A DNA stretch of 64,000 nucleotides from NCBI GenBank assembly GCA_026415675.1, contig JAOAGQ010000020.1, positions 25,783 through 89,782 on the forward strand. The letters run 5' to 3'. This document shows, piece after piece, positions 43,180 through 51,378 of this stretch. The stretch comes from Syntrophorhabdaceae bacterium. Lineage in GTDB: Bacteria; Desulfobacterota; Syntrophorhabdia; Syntrophorhabdales; Syntrophorhabdaceae. The position numbers and the translations under genes are program-made. Under the pieces are notes generated by a model. That model had not been told where the DNA came from. It did not search any database and worked only from the letters and a program-made list of their open reading frames with translations. The first letter of the stretch is position 1. Each line of letters opens with the position of its first letter.

Positions 43180-44667
43180 TCAAGCCACCTGCTCCACCCT
43201 GTAATGGTCAACGCTAAATTCCGGCTCCGCTATGATGTTTATTTTCGTCATGAATCTGTTCTCTATGTATTCGATCGAGCTTTTCTCCTCCTCGTATATA
43301 AAACTCGCCACCTCAGGGGAAAGATGGACGTTCAGTTTCTTTACGCCCTCCTTTCTGCAAAGGCTCCTTATCTCCCTTAATACCTCATAACATACCGTAT
43401 TTCTCGATTTTATATAACCCGCCCCTTCGCAGACCGGACAACTCTCTGTGAGCATACTCACTATATTGTGCCTTGTTCTCTTCCTCGTAATCTGGACAAG
43501 GCCTATCTCGCTTATGGGATAGACGAACGTCTTAATCCTGTCTTTTTTCAAGGCATCTATCAATGCCTGGAAGACCATCTCCCTCGACTCTTTCCTCTCC
43601 ATATCTATAAAGTCTACCACAATAATGCCGCCTATATTCCTTAAACGTATCTGGTAAGCGATCTCCTTTACCGCTTCAAGGTTTGTCCTCAAGATGGTGT
43701 CCTCAAGCCCCTTTTTGCCCAGATATCTCCCTGTGTTCACATCTATTACTGTCAAGGCCTCTGTGTAATCAAAGACTATGTATCCCCCCGATTTAAGCCA
43801 TATCTTCTTCTGGGTGAGTTTTGCAATATCTATTTCAATACCGTAGGCTTCGAAGATCGAATCCTTTTCACCAAAGTATATGGCCTCGCATTCATTCTCC
43901 GGGAGATACTCCTTTAAAAACTCACCTATCATCCTGTAGAGATGCTCATCGTCTATCACGATCCTCTTTAGGTTATGGGAATGGAGGTCTCTTATGACCC
44001 TCAAAATCATACCCAAGTCCTGATGAAGAATAGAAGGGGCCTTAACGGTCTTTGCCTTCTCCTGGATGCTCTCCCAGATCCTCATGAGAAAACCCAGGTC
44101 CCCTTCGAGTTCCCTCAAGGTCTTCCCTTCGGATGCGGTTCTCGCAATGAGACCGAAACCCTTAGGACAGATCTCTTTCAACATCCCTGCAAGTCTCTTC
44201 TTCTCATCCTCCTGGTCTATCCTCCTCGACACACCTATGTGCTGGGTAGAGGGCATTAGCACAAGAAGCCTTCCTGGTAATGTAATCTTCGATGTAACCT
44301 TCGTCCCTTTCTGACCCAAAGGCTCCCTCGTCACCTGGACGATCAATTCTTGGCCTTCTTCAAGAACCCCCTCAATCCTCTCCGTCGTCTCTATGGGGAT
44401 ATCCAGCTCGGCATCTTCATATTCTTCGTACATGCTCTTATCTATCATGATATCCCCCACATACAGAAAGGCCGCCTTTTCTAACCCTATGTCCACAAAG
44501 GCTGCATCCATCCCGGGGACGATCCTTATGACCTTTCCCTTGTAAATATTGCCGAGTATGCTCTTCTCGTTTTTCCTCTCCACAAAGAACTCTACAAGGC
44601 TTCCATTTTCAAGAAAGGCCATCCTGATCTCATTGAAAGTGACATTTATTATAAGTTCAGAGGTCAT
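43180..44667 (-). CDS. rng: Ribonuclease G (RNase E/G family)
   Basis: 495-residue endoribonuclease for rRNA and mRNA processing. Order: S1 domain (GNIYKGKVIRIVPGMDAAFVDIG, 37-120), RNase-H-like part, catalytic DNase-I-like part with DVNTGRYLG and VVDFIDM metal ligands, and the zinc link CPVCEGAGYI. It overlaps the radical-SAM gene by one base at the start, in the order conserved in many deltaproteobacteria and clostridia. Confidence 0.95.
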   Translation of the reverse strand: MTSELIINVTFNEIRMAFLENGSLVEFFVERKNEKSILGNIYKGKVIRIVPGMDAAFVDIGLEKAAFLYVGDIMIDKSMYEEYEDAELDIPIETTERIEGVLEEGQELIVQVTREPLGQKGTKVTSKITLPGRLLVLMPSTQHIGVSRRIDQEDEKKRLAGMLKEICPKGFGLIARTASEGKTLRELEGDLGFLMRIWESIQEKAKTVKAPSILHQDLGMILRVIRDLHSHNLKRIVIDDEHLYRMIGEFLKEYLPENECEAIYFGEKDSIFEAYGIEIDIAKLTQKKIWLKSGGYIVFDYTEALTVIDVNTGRYLGKKGLEDTILRTNLEAVKEIAYQIRLRNIGGIIVVDFIDMERKESREMVFQALIDALKKDRIKTFVYPISEIGLVQITRKRTRHNIVSMLTESCPVCEGAGYIKSRNTVCYEVLREIRSLCRKEGVKKLNVHLSPEVASFIYEEEKSSIEYIENRFMTKINIIAEPEFSVDHYRVEQVA

Positions 44668-46952
44668 TACACCTTACCTTCCATAACCTTGACGATTCTC
44701 GTAAAACTACCCTGCCCCTTAATCTCTTTTATCGACCGGCCCCTCCACAGATAGAAAGAGCGGTCTTTCCTTCTCTTCCAAAGGGTTAATCCTGTCCCTG
44801 TCTCTATACCATTCTCTATACCATCGTCAATCAGGATAAAGAGATAATCTTTTACCACATCCTTTATCCTCCCCTCAATAACATCTAGAAATTTCACACC
44901 CTTCGGTAAAAAAACGTTTAGATTTTTGAGTAACCCCTTTTTCTCACCCAAATCCATATCCGTCTCTATCTCTATGTATTCACAAGTGCTTTCCACACCT
45001 ACTGGGATTGCCTCACTTAAGGTGATCTTAGGGAGAGGGTGATACTTGCCGTGCATCTTTATATCCACCCCGCATGCCTTAAATGCCCTCAAAAGTATGT
45101 TCATCGTATCGATATGCCCCAGATAACGGGCATCGGCAAATTTTCCATAACGGAAGGTGTATCTGTTTGGTCTCAATCCCTTAACATTCTCCGTTTCCGT
45201 AATTCGTATTTCCTCTATTTTGCCAAAATCCGCCTTTTTTTCCTCTCTTCTTTTCCCACCGCATGTAAGTCCGCAGAGGGCGCAGGAGTTGTAACAGTCA
45301 TCTGTAAATTCGTAAGTAAATGCCCTCTTTAACTCTTCCTTTAGAAAATCCTCATCTATCCCCGTATCTACAAAATCCCACGGGAGTTTCTCATCAAGCC
45401 CCCTCTCCCCGAGGTACTCTCCCATATCATAACCGTTCTCCTCAAACCACCGGGAGTACATTTCATATTTAAAAAACTCCCGCCATGCCTCGAGCTTCAC
45501 CCCTTTACAGGAAAGGGACTCAAAAAGGGCGCTCAACCTCCAATCCCCCCTTGATATAACCGCCTCTATCATGCTCGTCTGTATATCCCTATATTTTACC
45601 TTCGCCCCCTTCTTCTTCAGGAGAGACTTCAAAAACCCAATTTTCTCCGTTAACACCCCGGCATCCTCCATGGGAAGCCACTGAAAAGGTGTATGCGGTT
45701 TTGGGATAAAGGGTGAAATAGAGATCGTCAACTCGATTCCGGCCCGTTCAAAGGGAAAGACCACTTCCCTTATAAAAGCGAGATCCCCCTCCGACTCTTC
45801 AGGAAATCCTATCATGAAATATCCTTTAAGCCCCCGCCAGCCGTATCTTTTAAGGGTTGGTATCTGGTTAACAAGGGTCTCCACATCTATATTTTTATTG
45901 ATCATGGCCCTTAGTTCTTTAGAGGCGGATTCGAGGGCAAAGGTAAATCCTGTCCTGGCGATACTCCCCAGGGCACCTATCCCATCTTCCGTTAAACTCC
46001 CTATCTTCAAGGATGGAAGGGAGACAGATACCCCCTTATGTTTCTCCTTTATGTAATATAAAGTCTCCAGGAGGTGGGTATAATCCCCTGAACTCAAAGA
46101 GAGAAGGGAGACCTCTTCGTAGCCTGTCTTTTTCAACGATTCGTCTATAATCTCCTTAACCCTCTCAAAGGATCTCTCCCTGTAAGGCCTGTACCCAAAA
46201 CCGGCCATGCAGAACCTGCAGCCGTTTCCGCAACCCCTCGATATCTCTATATTCATCCTGTTGTGTACGCTACCTGAAACAGGGATGGGGGGGCAGGTCG
46301 GATGATAGGCCCTGTCCAGAACATCGATATAAAGCCTTTTTACCGTCTTCTTGGGGTATAAGGGAGAGTACACCCCTTCGATAGTGGAGAGATTTTTTAT
46401 CACCTCATCCCTTACCATACCTTTCATACCCTTATAACGCTCGATGAGCTCTATGATCACATCCTCTGCCTCTCCTATCACGATCAAATCGAAGAAACCC
46501 TCAAAAGGTCTGGGGTTTAACATCAGAGGTCCACCCCCAACGATTAGGGGACCAGATTCCCTCTCCTCACACCTTACATTTATTGAGGCGAGCCTTAACA
46601 TATTTAAGACGTTTGTCACGTTTAGTTCATAGGAGAGGGAAAAACCGACCATATCCATTTCAAAAAGGGGGGTTCTCGACTCAAGGGTGGTTAAGGGTCT
46701 TTTTGTCTCCCGCAAATAGCTATCCATATCATACCACGGGGCAAAACACCTCTCGCACCATACCCCTTCCAATGAGTTGATAAGTCCGTACAGAAGGGAA
46801 AGGCCGTGATAAGACATCCCTATCTCGTATACATCGGGATAGCAGAGGGCAAAACGGACTTTTATGTCTTTTAGGTCTTTTATGACCCTGTTCGTCTCAA
46901 TACCCGTATACCGGGCAGGTTTTATGATATGCTTTGGTAAATCGAGCATCAC
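44667..46952 (-). CDS. B12-binding radical-SAM protein, TIGR03960/TIGR03936 fusion
   Basis: 761 residues. N-terminal cobalamin-binding-type domain (1-190), radical-SAM core with ISRGCGNGCRFCMAGF (CxxxCxxC) and LSSGDYTHL, an extra Cys group CYNSCALCGLTCGG near residue 560, then a DUF2344/TIGR03936 domain (RYTFRYGKFADARYLGHIDTM to the end). The two halves are separate genes in clostridia. The co-occurrence with rng points to RNA or ribosome modification, but no activity is proven. Its start overlaps the phosphomannomutase stop (ATGA). Confidence 0.88.
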   Translation of the reverse strand: MMLDLPKHIIKPARYTGIETNRVIKDLKDIKVRFALCYPDVYEIGMSYHGLSLLYGLINSLEGVWCERCFAPWYDMDSYLRETKRPLTTLESRTPLFEMDMVGFSLSYELNVTNVLNMLRLASINVRCEERESGPLIVGGGPLMLNPRPFEGFFDLIVIGEAEDVIIELIERYKGMKGMVRDEVIKNLSTIEGVYSPLYPKKTVKRLYIDVLDRAYHPTCPPIPVSGSVHNRMNIEISRGCGNGCRFCMAGFGYRPYRERSFERVKEIIDESLKKTGYEEVSLLSLSSGDYTHLLETLYYIKEKHKGVSVSLPSLKIGSLTEDGIGALGSIARTGFTFALESASKELRAMINKNIDVETLVNQIPTLKRYGWRGLKGYFMIGFPEESEGDLAFIREVVFPFERAGIELTISISPFIPKPHTPFQWLPMEDAGVLTEKIGFLKSLLKKKGAKVKYRDIQTSMIEAVISRGDWRLSALFESLSCKGVKLEAWREFFKYEMYSRWFEENGYDMGEYLGERGLDEKLPWDFVDTGIDEDFLKEELKRAFTYEFTDDCYNSCALCGLTCGGKRREEKKADFGKIEEIRITETENVKGLRPNRYTFRYGKFADARYLGHIDTMNILLRAFKACGVDIKMHGKYHPLPKITLSEAIPVGVESTCEYIEIETDMDLGEKKGLLKNLNVFLPKGVKFLDVIEGRIKDVVKDYLFILIDDGIENGIETGTGLTLWKRRKDRSFYLWRGRSIKEIKGQGSFTRIVKVMEGKV

Positions 46953-48313
46953 GGAACATATCTCTTCATGATCTTTTCCAGGTCTTCCCTCACCATTGAT
47001 TCTATCCTCTTCAATGCCTCCTCTGTCTCCGCCTCGAACCTAAGGACCAAGACGGGCTGGGTGTTTGAGGCCCTCACGAGGCCCCATCCATCCTTTAGCA
47101 TCACCCTCACCCCATCGATATCTATTATGTTGAAGCGGTCTCTATACAGGGATACAAGTTCGTTCACTACGTTGAACTTTACTTCATCGGGACATTCTAC
47201 CCTTATCTCCGGCGTTGAATAGAGCTTTGGCAGGTCTTTTAAAAACTCAGAGACCGGCCTTTCTTCCTTATCCATAATCTCGAGAAAACGTAAAGAGGCG
47301 TATATCGCATCGTCATAACCGAAAAACCTGTCTGCAAAGAACATATGGCCGCTCATCTCCCCGCCAAGTACCGCGTTTATCTCTTTCATCTTCTTTTTTA
47401 TCAGAGAATGGCCGGCCTTCCACATGATAGGCTTTCCCCCATGTTTCTCTATGTCTTCGTAGAGGTTTCTCGAGCACTTCACCTCTGAGACAAAGTATCC
47501 TCCAGGTCTACTCTTAAAGATGTCCCTTGCAAAGATGATCATCAGATAGTCTCCCCATATCACATTTCCCTCGTTGTCTATTATGCCGATTCTGTCGCCA
47601 TCACCGTCAAACCCAATCCCCACGTCGGCATGTTCTTTAAGAACCGTCTCCTTCAGTGTAACGATATTTTTTTCAACGGTGGGGTCCGGAAAATGGTTGG
47701 GAAAACGGCCGTCCACATCGCAGAAAAGCTCTATCACCTCCTGGTTTATCTCCTTCATAAAAGGAACGGCAACCATTCCTGCAACTCCGTTTCCAGCATC
47801 GATCACGACCTTGAATCTTCTTTTTATGTGTATGTCCTGCCGTAAGAATTGATAGTAGTCCTCTATCACATCTTTGTATTCAGTAAAAGAGCCCTGCCCT
47901 TTGACAAACCTTCCATCCTCTATAATTCTTCTTAGGTCCTGTATCTCCTCTCCATATAAGGTCGTATTTCCACAGGCGACCTTAAAACCATTAAATTCCG
48001 GGGGGTTGTGGCTCCCCGTAACCATTACACCGCCCTCTGAACCGAGCTTAAAAAGGGAGAAATAGAAGAGGGGTGTGGGGACAAGTCCAAGGTCCATCAC
48101 ATCGAGACCCCCCTCTACCATACCCTCAAGGATGAGGTTTTTAAAATGGAGGGAACTCAACCTACCATCCCTGCCGATGGAGGCCCTTCCCTTCCCCCTT
48201 TCCTTCATATAGGTTGCCACCGCCCTTCCTATGTTCCTTACCACATCATCGGTCAGGTCCCGATCCACGGTACCCCTTATGTCGTATTCCCTGAATATGC
48301 CCCGATTCATCAA
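46949..48313 (-). CDS. Phosphomannomutase/phosphoglucomutase (AlgC-like)
   Basis: 454-residue alpha-D-phosphohexomutase for cell-surface sugar precursors. Phosphoserine loop VMVTGSHNPPEFNGFK, metal loop GFDGDGDRIG, sugar loop GGEMSGHMFF and phosphate-binding RASNTQPVLVLRFEA are intact. GGAGGAG lies 6 bases before the ATG. First gene of the minus-strand run down to prs. Confidence 0.93.
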   Translation of the reverse strand: MMNRGIFREYDIRGTVDRDLTDDVVRNIGRAVATYMKERGKGRASIGRDGRLSSLHFKNLILEGMVEGGLDVMDLGLVPTPLFYFSLFKLGSEGGVMVTGSHNPPEFNGFKVACGNTTLYGEEIQDLRRIIEDGRFVKGQGSFTEYKDVIEDYYQFLRQDIHIKRRFKVVIDAGNGVAGMVAVPFMKEINQEVIELFCDVDGRFPNHFPDPTVEKNIVTLKETVLKEHADVGIGFDGDGDRIGIIDNEGNVIWGDYLMIIFARDIFKSRPGGYFVSEVKCSRNLYEDIEKHGGKPIMWKAGHSLIKKKMKEINAVLGGEMSGHMFFADRFFGYDDAIYASLRFLEIMDKEERPVSEFLKDLPKLYSTPEIRVECPDEVKFNVVNELVSLYRDRFNIIDIDGVRVMLKDGWGLVRASNTQPVLVLRFEAETEEALKRIESMVREDLEKIMKRYVP

Positions 48314-48549
48314 AGTCTCCTCCTTTTAAGCGAATATATAACCATCCTACATCAGTTTAATCCGTATATCAAGTGAGGTTTTATCGATTTCTGTTTAGAA
48401 ATGTACCATTTGTTTCCTTTTTCCACAATACAACAGGAAGTTTCAAAAAAGTAAGATAGGGGATGTCGCCGTTATCCTTCTCTTCCAAAGAACCACCTTT
48501 CATGGTATACAAATTGCAAACTGATAATAAAAAACTGATAAGGTGTACC

Positions 48550-49644
48550 ATGTACGGAGAAAATATAAAGAGGGTTATGACCTGTATCCAGTGTGGTAAG
48601 TGTACGGGGAGCTGTCCTGAATCGGGCAAGACCCCTTTCAACATACGGATGATCATAAGGAAGAACCAGTTTCAGTCTGATATCGAAGAATATATACCCT
48701 GGTACTGTACCTCCTGCGGGGCCTGTACGATAAGATGTCCAAGGGATGTAAAACCATCGGAGGTGGTCATAGGGATCAGGTCCATGTTTGTGGAGGAGGG
48801 GCAGATACCCACCCAGATACAGAAGGCACTGGAGAATACCTTTGTCCAGAAGAACCCCTGGGGTAGAGCGAGGACAAAGAGGGGAGACTGGTCTGAAAAG
48901 CTCGACTTTTCCGTGCCCCATGTAAGTGAGACCTTGTCGAAGAGGCTTCTTTTTACCTGTTGCATCCAGGCCTATGACCCGAGATGTATGGTCATCCCGC
49001 AAAATATTGCAAAAATAATGAATAGCTGCGACATAGAGTTCGGTATCTTAGGAGAGGAGGAGGCATGCTGTGGAAATGAGATAAGGAGGATAGGCGAGGG
49101 TGGTCTCTTCGAGGAGCTACTCGAGGAGAACAAGGCCATGTTCAAGGAATACGGCGTACAGGAGATCGTCACTCTGTCCCCCCATTGCATGAATGCCCTG
49201 AAAAAGGAGTATGAAGGAAGTGATATAAAGGTTGTCCATTATACCGAGGTTATTGCAGGACTTATAAATGAAGGGAGACTAAAATACAAAAAGCCCTATC
49301 CCCGTAAGGTTATATACCATGACCCCTGTTTTCTTGGGAAACAAAACGGTATATTCGACGAACCGAGGGAAATCCTCGGGGCCATCGATGGCCTTACCCT
49401 TCTCGAATTCACAAGGTCAAGGGAGGTCTCCTTATGTTGTGAAGGTGGAGGGGGGAGGATGTTCTTCGAGGTGGAGACCCAGTACAGAAGAAACAGCGAG
49501 GTACGTGTAGAAGAAGCCCTCTCAAAGGGTGCGGAGGTGATAGCCACTGCCTGTCCTTTCTGTGTCATGACCCTCGAGGAAAAGGCGGTGGAGAAGGGCC
49601 TTCAAGTAAAGGAACTCTCAGAGATTTTGATGGAGGTGATATAA
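48550..49644 (+). CDS. HdrD-like iron-sulfur reductase linked to EtfAB
   Basis: 364 residues: N-terminal ferredoxin pair CIQCGKCTGSCP and CTSCGACTIRCP, then two CCG-type regions (EEACCGNEIRR, HDPCFLGK, LCCEGGGGRMF, ACPFC), the fused HdrC-HdrB (HdrD/GlcF) layout. It should take electrons from the EtfAB encoded next. No membrane helix is present. Start: ATG at 48550 with AAGG upstream, close to the first cluster; ATGs at 48502 and 48463 would add residues with no family likeness. First gene of the ten-gene Etf-Hdr run; GGAGGTGAT at its 3' end serves etfB. Confidence 0.88.
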   Translation: MYGENIKRVMTCIQCGKCTGSCPESGKTPFNIRMIIRKNQFQSDIEEYIPWYCTSCGACTIRCPRDVKPSEVVIGIRSMFVEEGQIPTQIQKALENTFVQKNPWGRARTKRGDWSEKLDFSVPHVSETLSKRLLFTCCIQAYDPRCMVIPQNIAKIMNSCDIEFGILGEEEACCGNEIRRIGEGGLFEELLEENKAMFKEYGVQEIVTLSPHCMNALKKEYEGSDIKVVHYTEVIAGLINEGRLKYKKPYPRKVIYHDPCFLGKQNGIFDEPREILGAIDGLTLLEFTRSREVSLCCEGGGGRMFFEVETQYRRNSEVRVEEALSKGAEVIATACPFCVMTLEEKAVEKGLQVKELSEILMEVI

Positions 49645-49645
49645 G

Positions 49646-50425
49646 ATGAATATAGTCGTATTCGCAAAGAGGGTTGCAGCAACCCAGGAGGAGGAATTAA
49701 GGATAACAGGCGACGGAAAGGCTGTAGATCTTTCCAAGATCCCCTTCAAAATGAACGACTGGGATAACTATGCGGTGGAAGAGGCGGTGAAGATCGTTGA
49801 GGCAAAAGGCGGGACCGTCACTGCCATCACTATAGGCAATCAGGATTCGGATGAAATACTCAGAAGGGCAATCGCCATGGGTGCAAAGGACGGTTTTCTA
49901 ATGGAAACCGTTGAGGTAAGCGATGATCCTGCGGTCAGGGTAGAGGCCATATCCAATCTTTTGAACAAAGAAAACATTCCTTTCGATGCGGTATTTACCG
50001 GTGTCCAGGCTGAGGATGATCAGTTTGCAGCCACAGGGGGTATCCTCGCAGGAAAACTCGGTATCCCCTATGCCTCCATGGTGATCGGCATCGATGCCGT
50101 TGAAGAAGGCCACTTTATAGTCAGACGGGAGCTGGAAGGAGGATTACAGGAGCGGATAAAGGTGAAAATCCCCTGTGTACTCTCCATACAGAGCGGGATC
50201 AACGAACCGAGGTATGTATCCATCATGGGCATAAGAAAGGCCTCAAAGGTGGAGAGGAAGACCTTTAAATTCAACGATTACAGGGCCGGCCAAGAGGCCA
50301 TGATAGAGCTTGTAAGATGGTCCTATCCGGAGAAGAAAGGCGGGGCAAAGATCCTAACAGGTGAGATGGATGGCATATGCAGAGAACTCCTCGGGATACT
50401 GAAAGAGAAGGGGGTGTATCAATGA
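49646..50425 (+). CDS. etfB: Electron transfer flavoprotein subunit beta (copy 2)
   Basis: 259-residue EtfB with a near-perfect ribosome site GGAGGTGAT 6 bases ahead. The nucleotide loop reads VQAEDDQFAATGGILAGKLG, close to the DDxxxxTG form of ordinary AMP-binding Etfs and unlike copy 1. It is thus more likely a one-electron-route Etf feeding the neighbouring HdrD-like protein than a bifurcating one. It overlaps etfA by ATGA. Confidence 0.92.
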   Translation: MNIVVFAKRVAATQEEELRITGDGKAVDLSKIPFKMNDWDNYAVEEAVKIVEAKGGTVTAITIGNQDSDEILRRAIAMGAKDGFLMETVEVSDDPAVRVEAISNLLNKENIPFDAVFTGVQAEDDQFAATGGILAGKLGIPYASMVIGIDAVEEGHFIVRRELEGGLQERIKVKIPCVLSIQSGINEPRYVSIMGIRKASKVERKTFKFNDYRAGQEAMIELVRWSYPEKKGGAKILTGEMDGICRELLGILKEKGVYQ

Positions 50426-51363
50426 GCTATGCACTTATCGTTTCAGAGGTAAGAAGGGGACAGTTCGACGAGAGGAACCTCGATTCCATTGGGTTTGCGA
50501 ACCTTGCGGGAAAGGCCGCCTATCTGCTTGTCCCTCAGGGGGATTACGCTATTGATAAAGGGTCCGTGGATCTCATAATCGATACCGGACTGACAGAATC
50601 TGCCTTCCTTAATCCCCTTGTCATGGTCGATGCAATAACAAAGGTGATAGATACTGCAGGGATGCCGGATCTGATAGTCTTTACCCACTCCTCATCAGGG
50701 GTGGAGCTTGCAACGTATACTGCCGGAAGAAAAGCCCTTCCAATCATTACAGATGTAAGCGGTTACGATAAGAATGAGGCGATTTTCTACAAGAGCTACT
50801 ATTCTGACAAGGTCTTCGGCCAGTTCAGAAAGGCAAAGGAAGGCCCTGTGATAGTAACGGTCAGAAGCGGAAGTTTCAGGGAATTCGTAAGCGATAGGGG
50901 TAAGGCGGCAGATACAAAGGCCTTGGAAGGCATCTCGGGGTCTGTTGAAGGCAGGGAATTTATTGAGTATGTGGAGGAGGCAAAGACAGGGGTTGATATT
51001 ACAAAGGCAGAGTTTCTCCTCTCCCTCGGAAGGGGCATAGGCAATAAGGACGAGATCCCTGTGTACGAGGAGCTGGCCGGTATCTTAAAGGCCACGATTT
51101 CAGGTTCAAGACCTGTCATAGATAAGCAGTGGTTGCCCAAGGAGAGGCAGGTGGGTACTTCTGGGAAGACCGTAAAACCGAAGGTCTATCTTGCGATGGG
51201 CATATCCGGGGCATTCCAGCATATAGCTGGCATGAAGGATTCGGACTGTATAATAGCGGTGAACAAAGACCCTGACGCACCTATCTTCCAGTATGCCCAC
51301 TACGGGATCATAGGCGATGCGAACAAGGTAAGGGATAAGTTGAAGGATATCCTTAAGGGTTGA
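50422..51363 (+). CDS. etfA: Electron transfer flavoprotein subunit alpha (copy 2)
   Basis: 313 residues with the C-terminal FAD domain: [52 protein letters not shown] and [10 protein letters not shown]. Start ATG at 50422 overlaps etfB by four bases; a start 45 bases earlier is inside etfB and unlikely. It is 16 bases from the next HdrA gene, so an Etf-Hdr operon is clear. Confidence 0.93.
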   Translation: MSYALIVSEVRRGQFDERNLDSIGFANLAGKAAYLLVPQGDYAIDKGSVDLIIDTGLTESAFLNPLVMVDAITKVIDTAGMPDLIVFTHSSSGVELATYTAGRKALPIITDVSGYDKNEAIFYKSYYSDKVFGQFRKAKEGPVIVTVRSGSFREFVSDRGKAADTKALEGISGSVEGREFIEYVEEAKTGVDITKAEFLLSLGRGIGNKDEIPVYEELAGILKATISGSRPVIDKQWLPKERQVGTSGKTVKPKVYLAMGISGAFQHIAGMKDSDCIIAVNKDPDAPIFQYAHYGIIGDANKVRDKLKDILKG

Positions 51364-51378
51364 TAAGGTACGGTTTTC

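Noticed and set aside
48501..48552. CATGGTATAC / GTGTACCATG inverted repeat before the HdrD-like gene
   Set aside because: Arms match at 9 of 10 positions, but are 32 bases apart and one includes the start codon; chance is likely. The weak TTGCAA/TGATAA pair between them is not convincing either.
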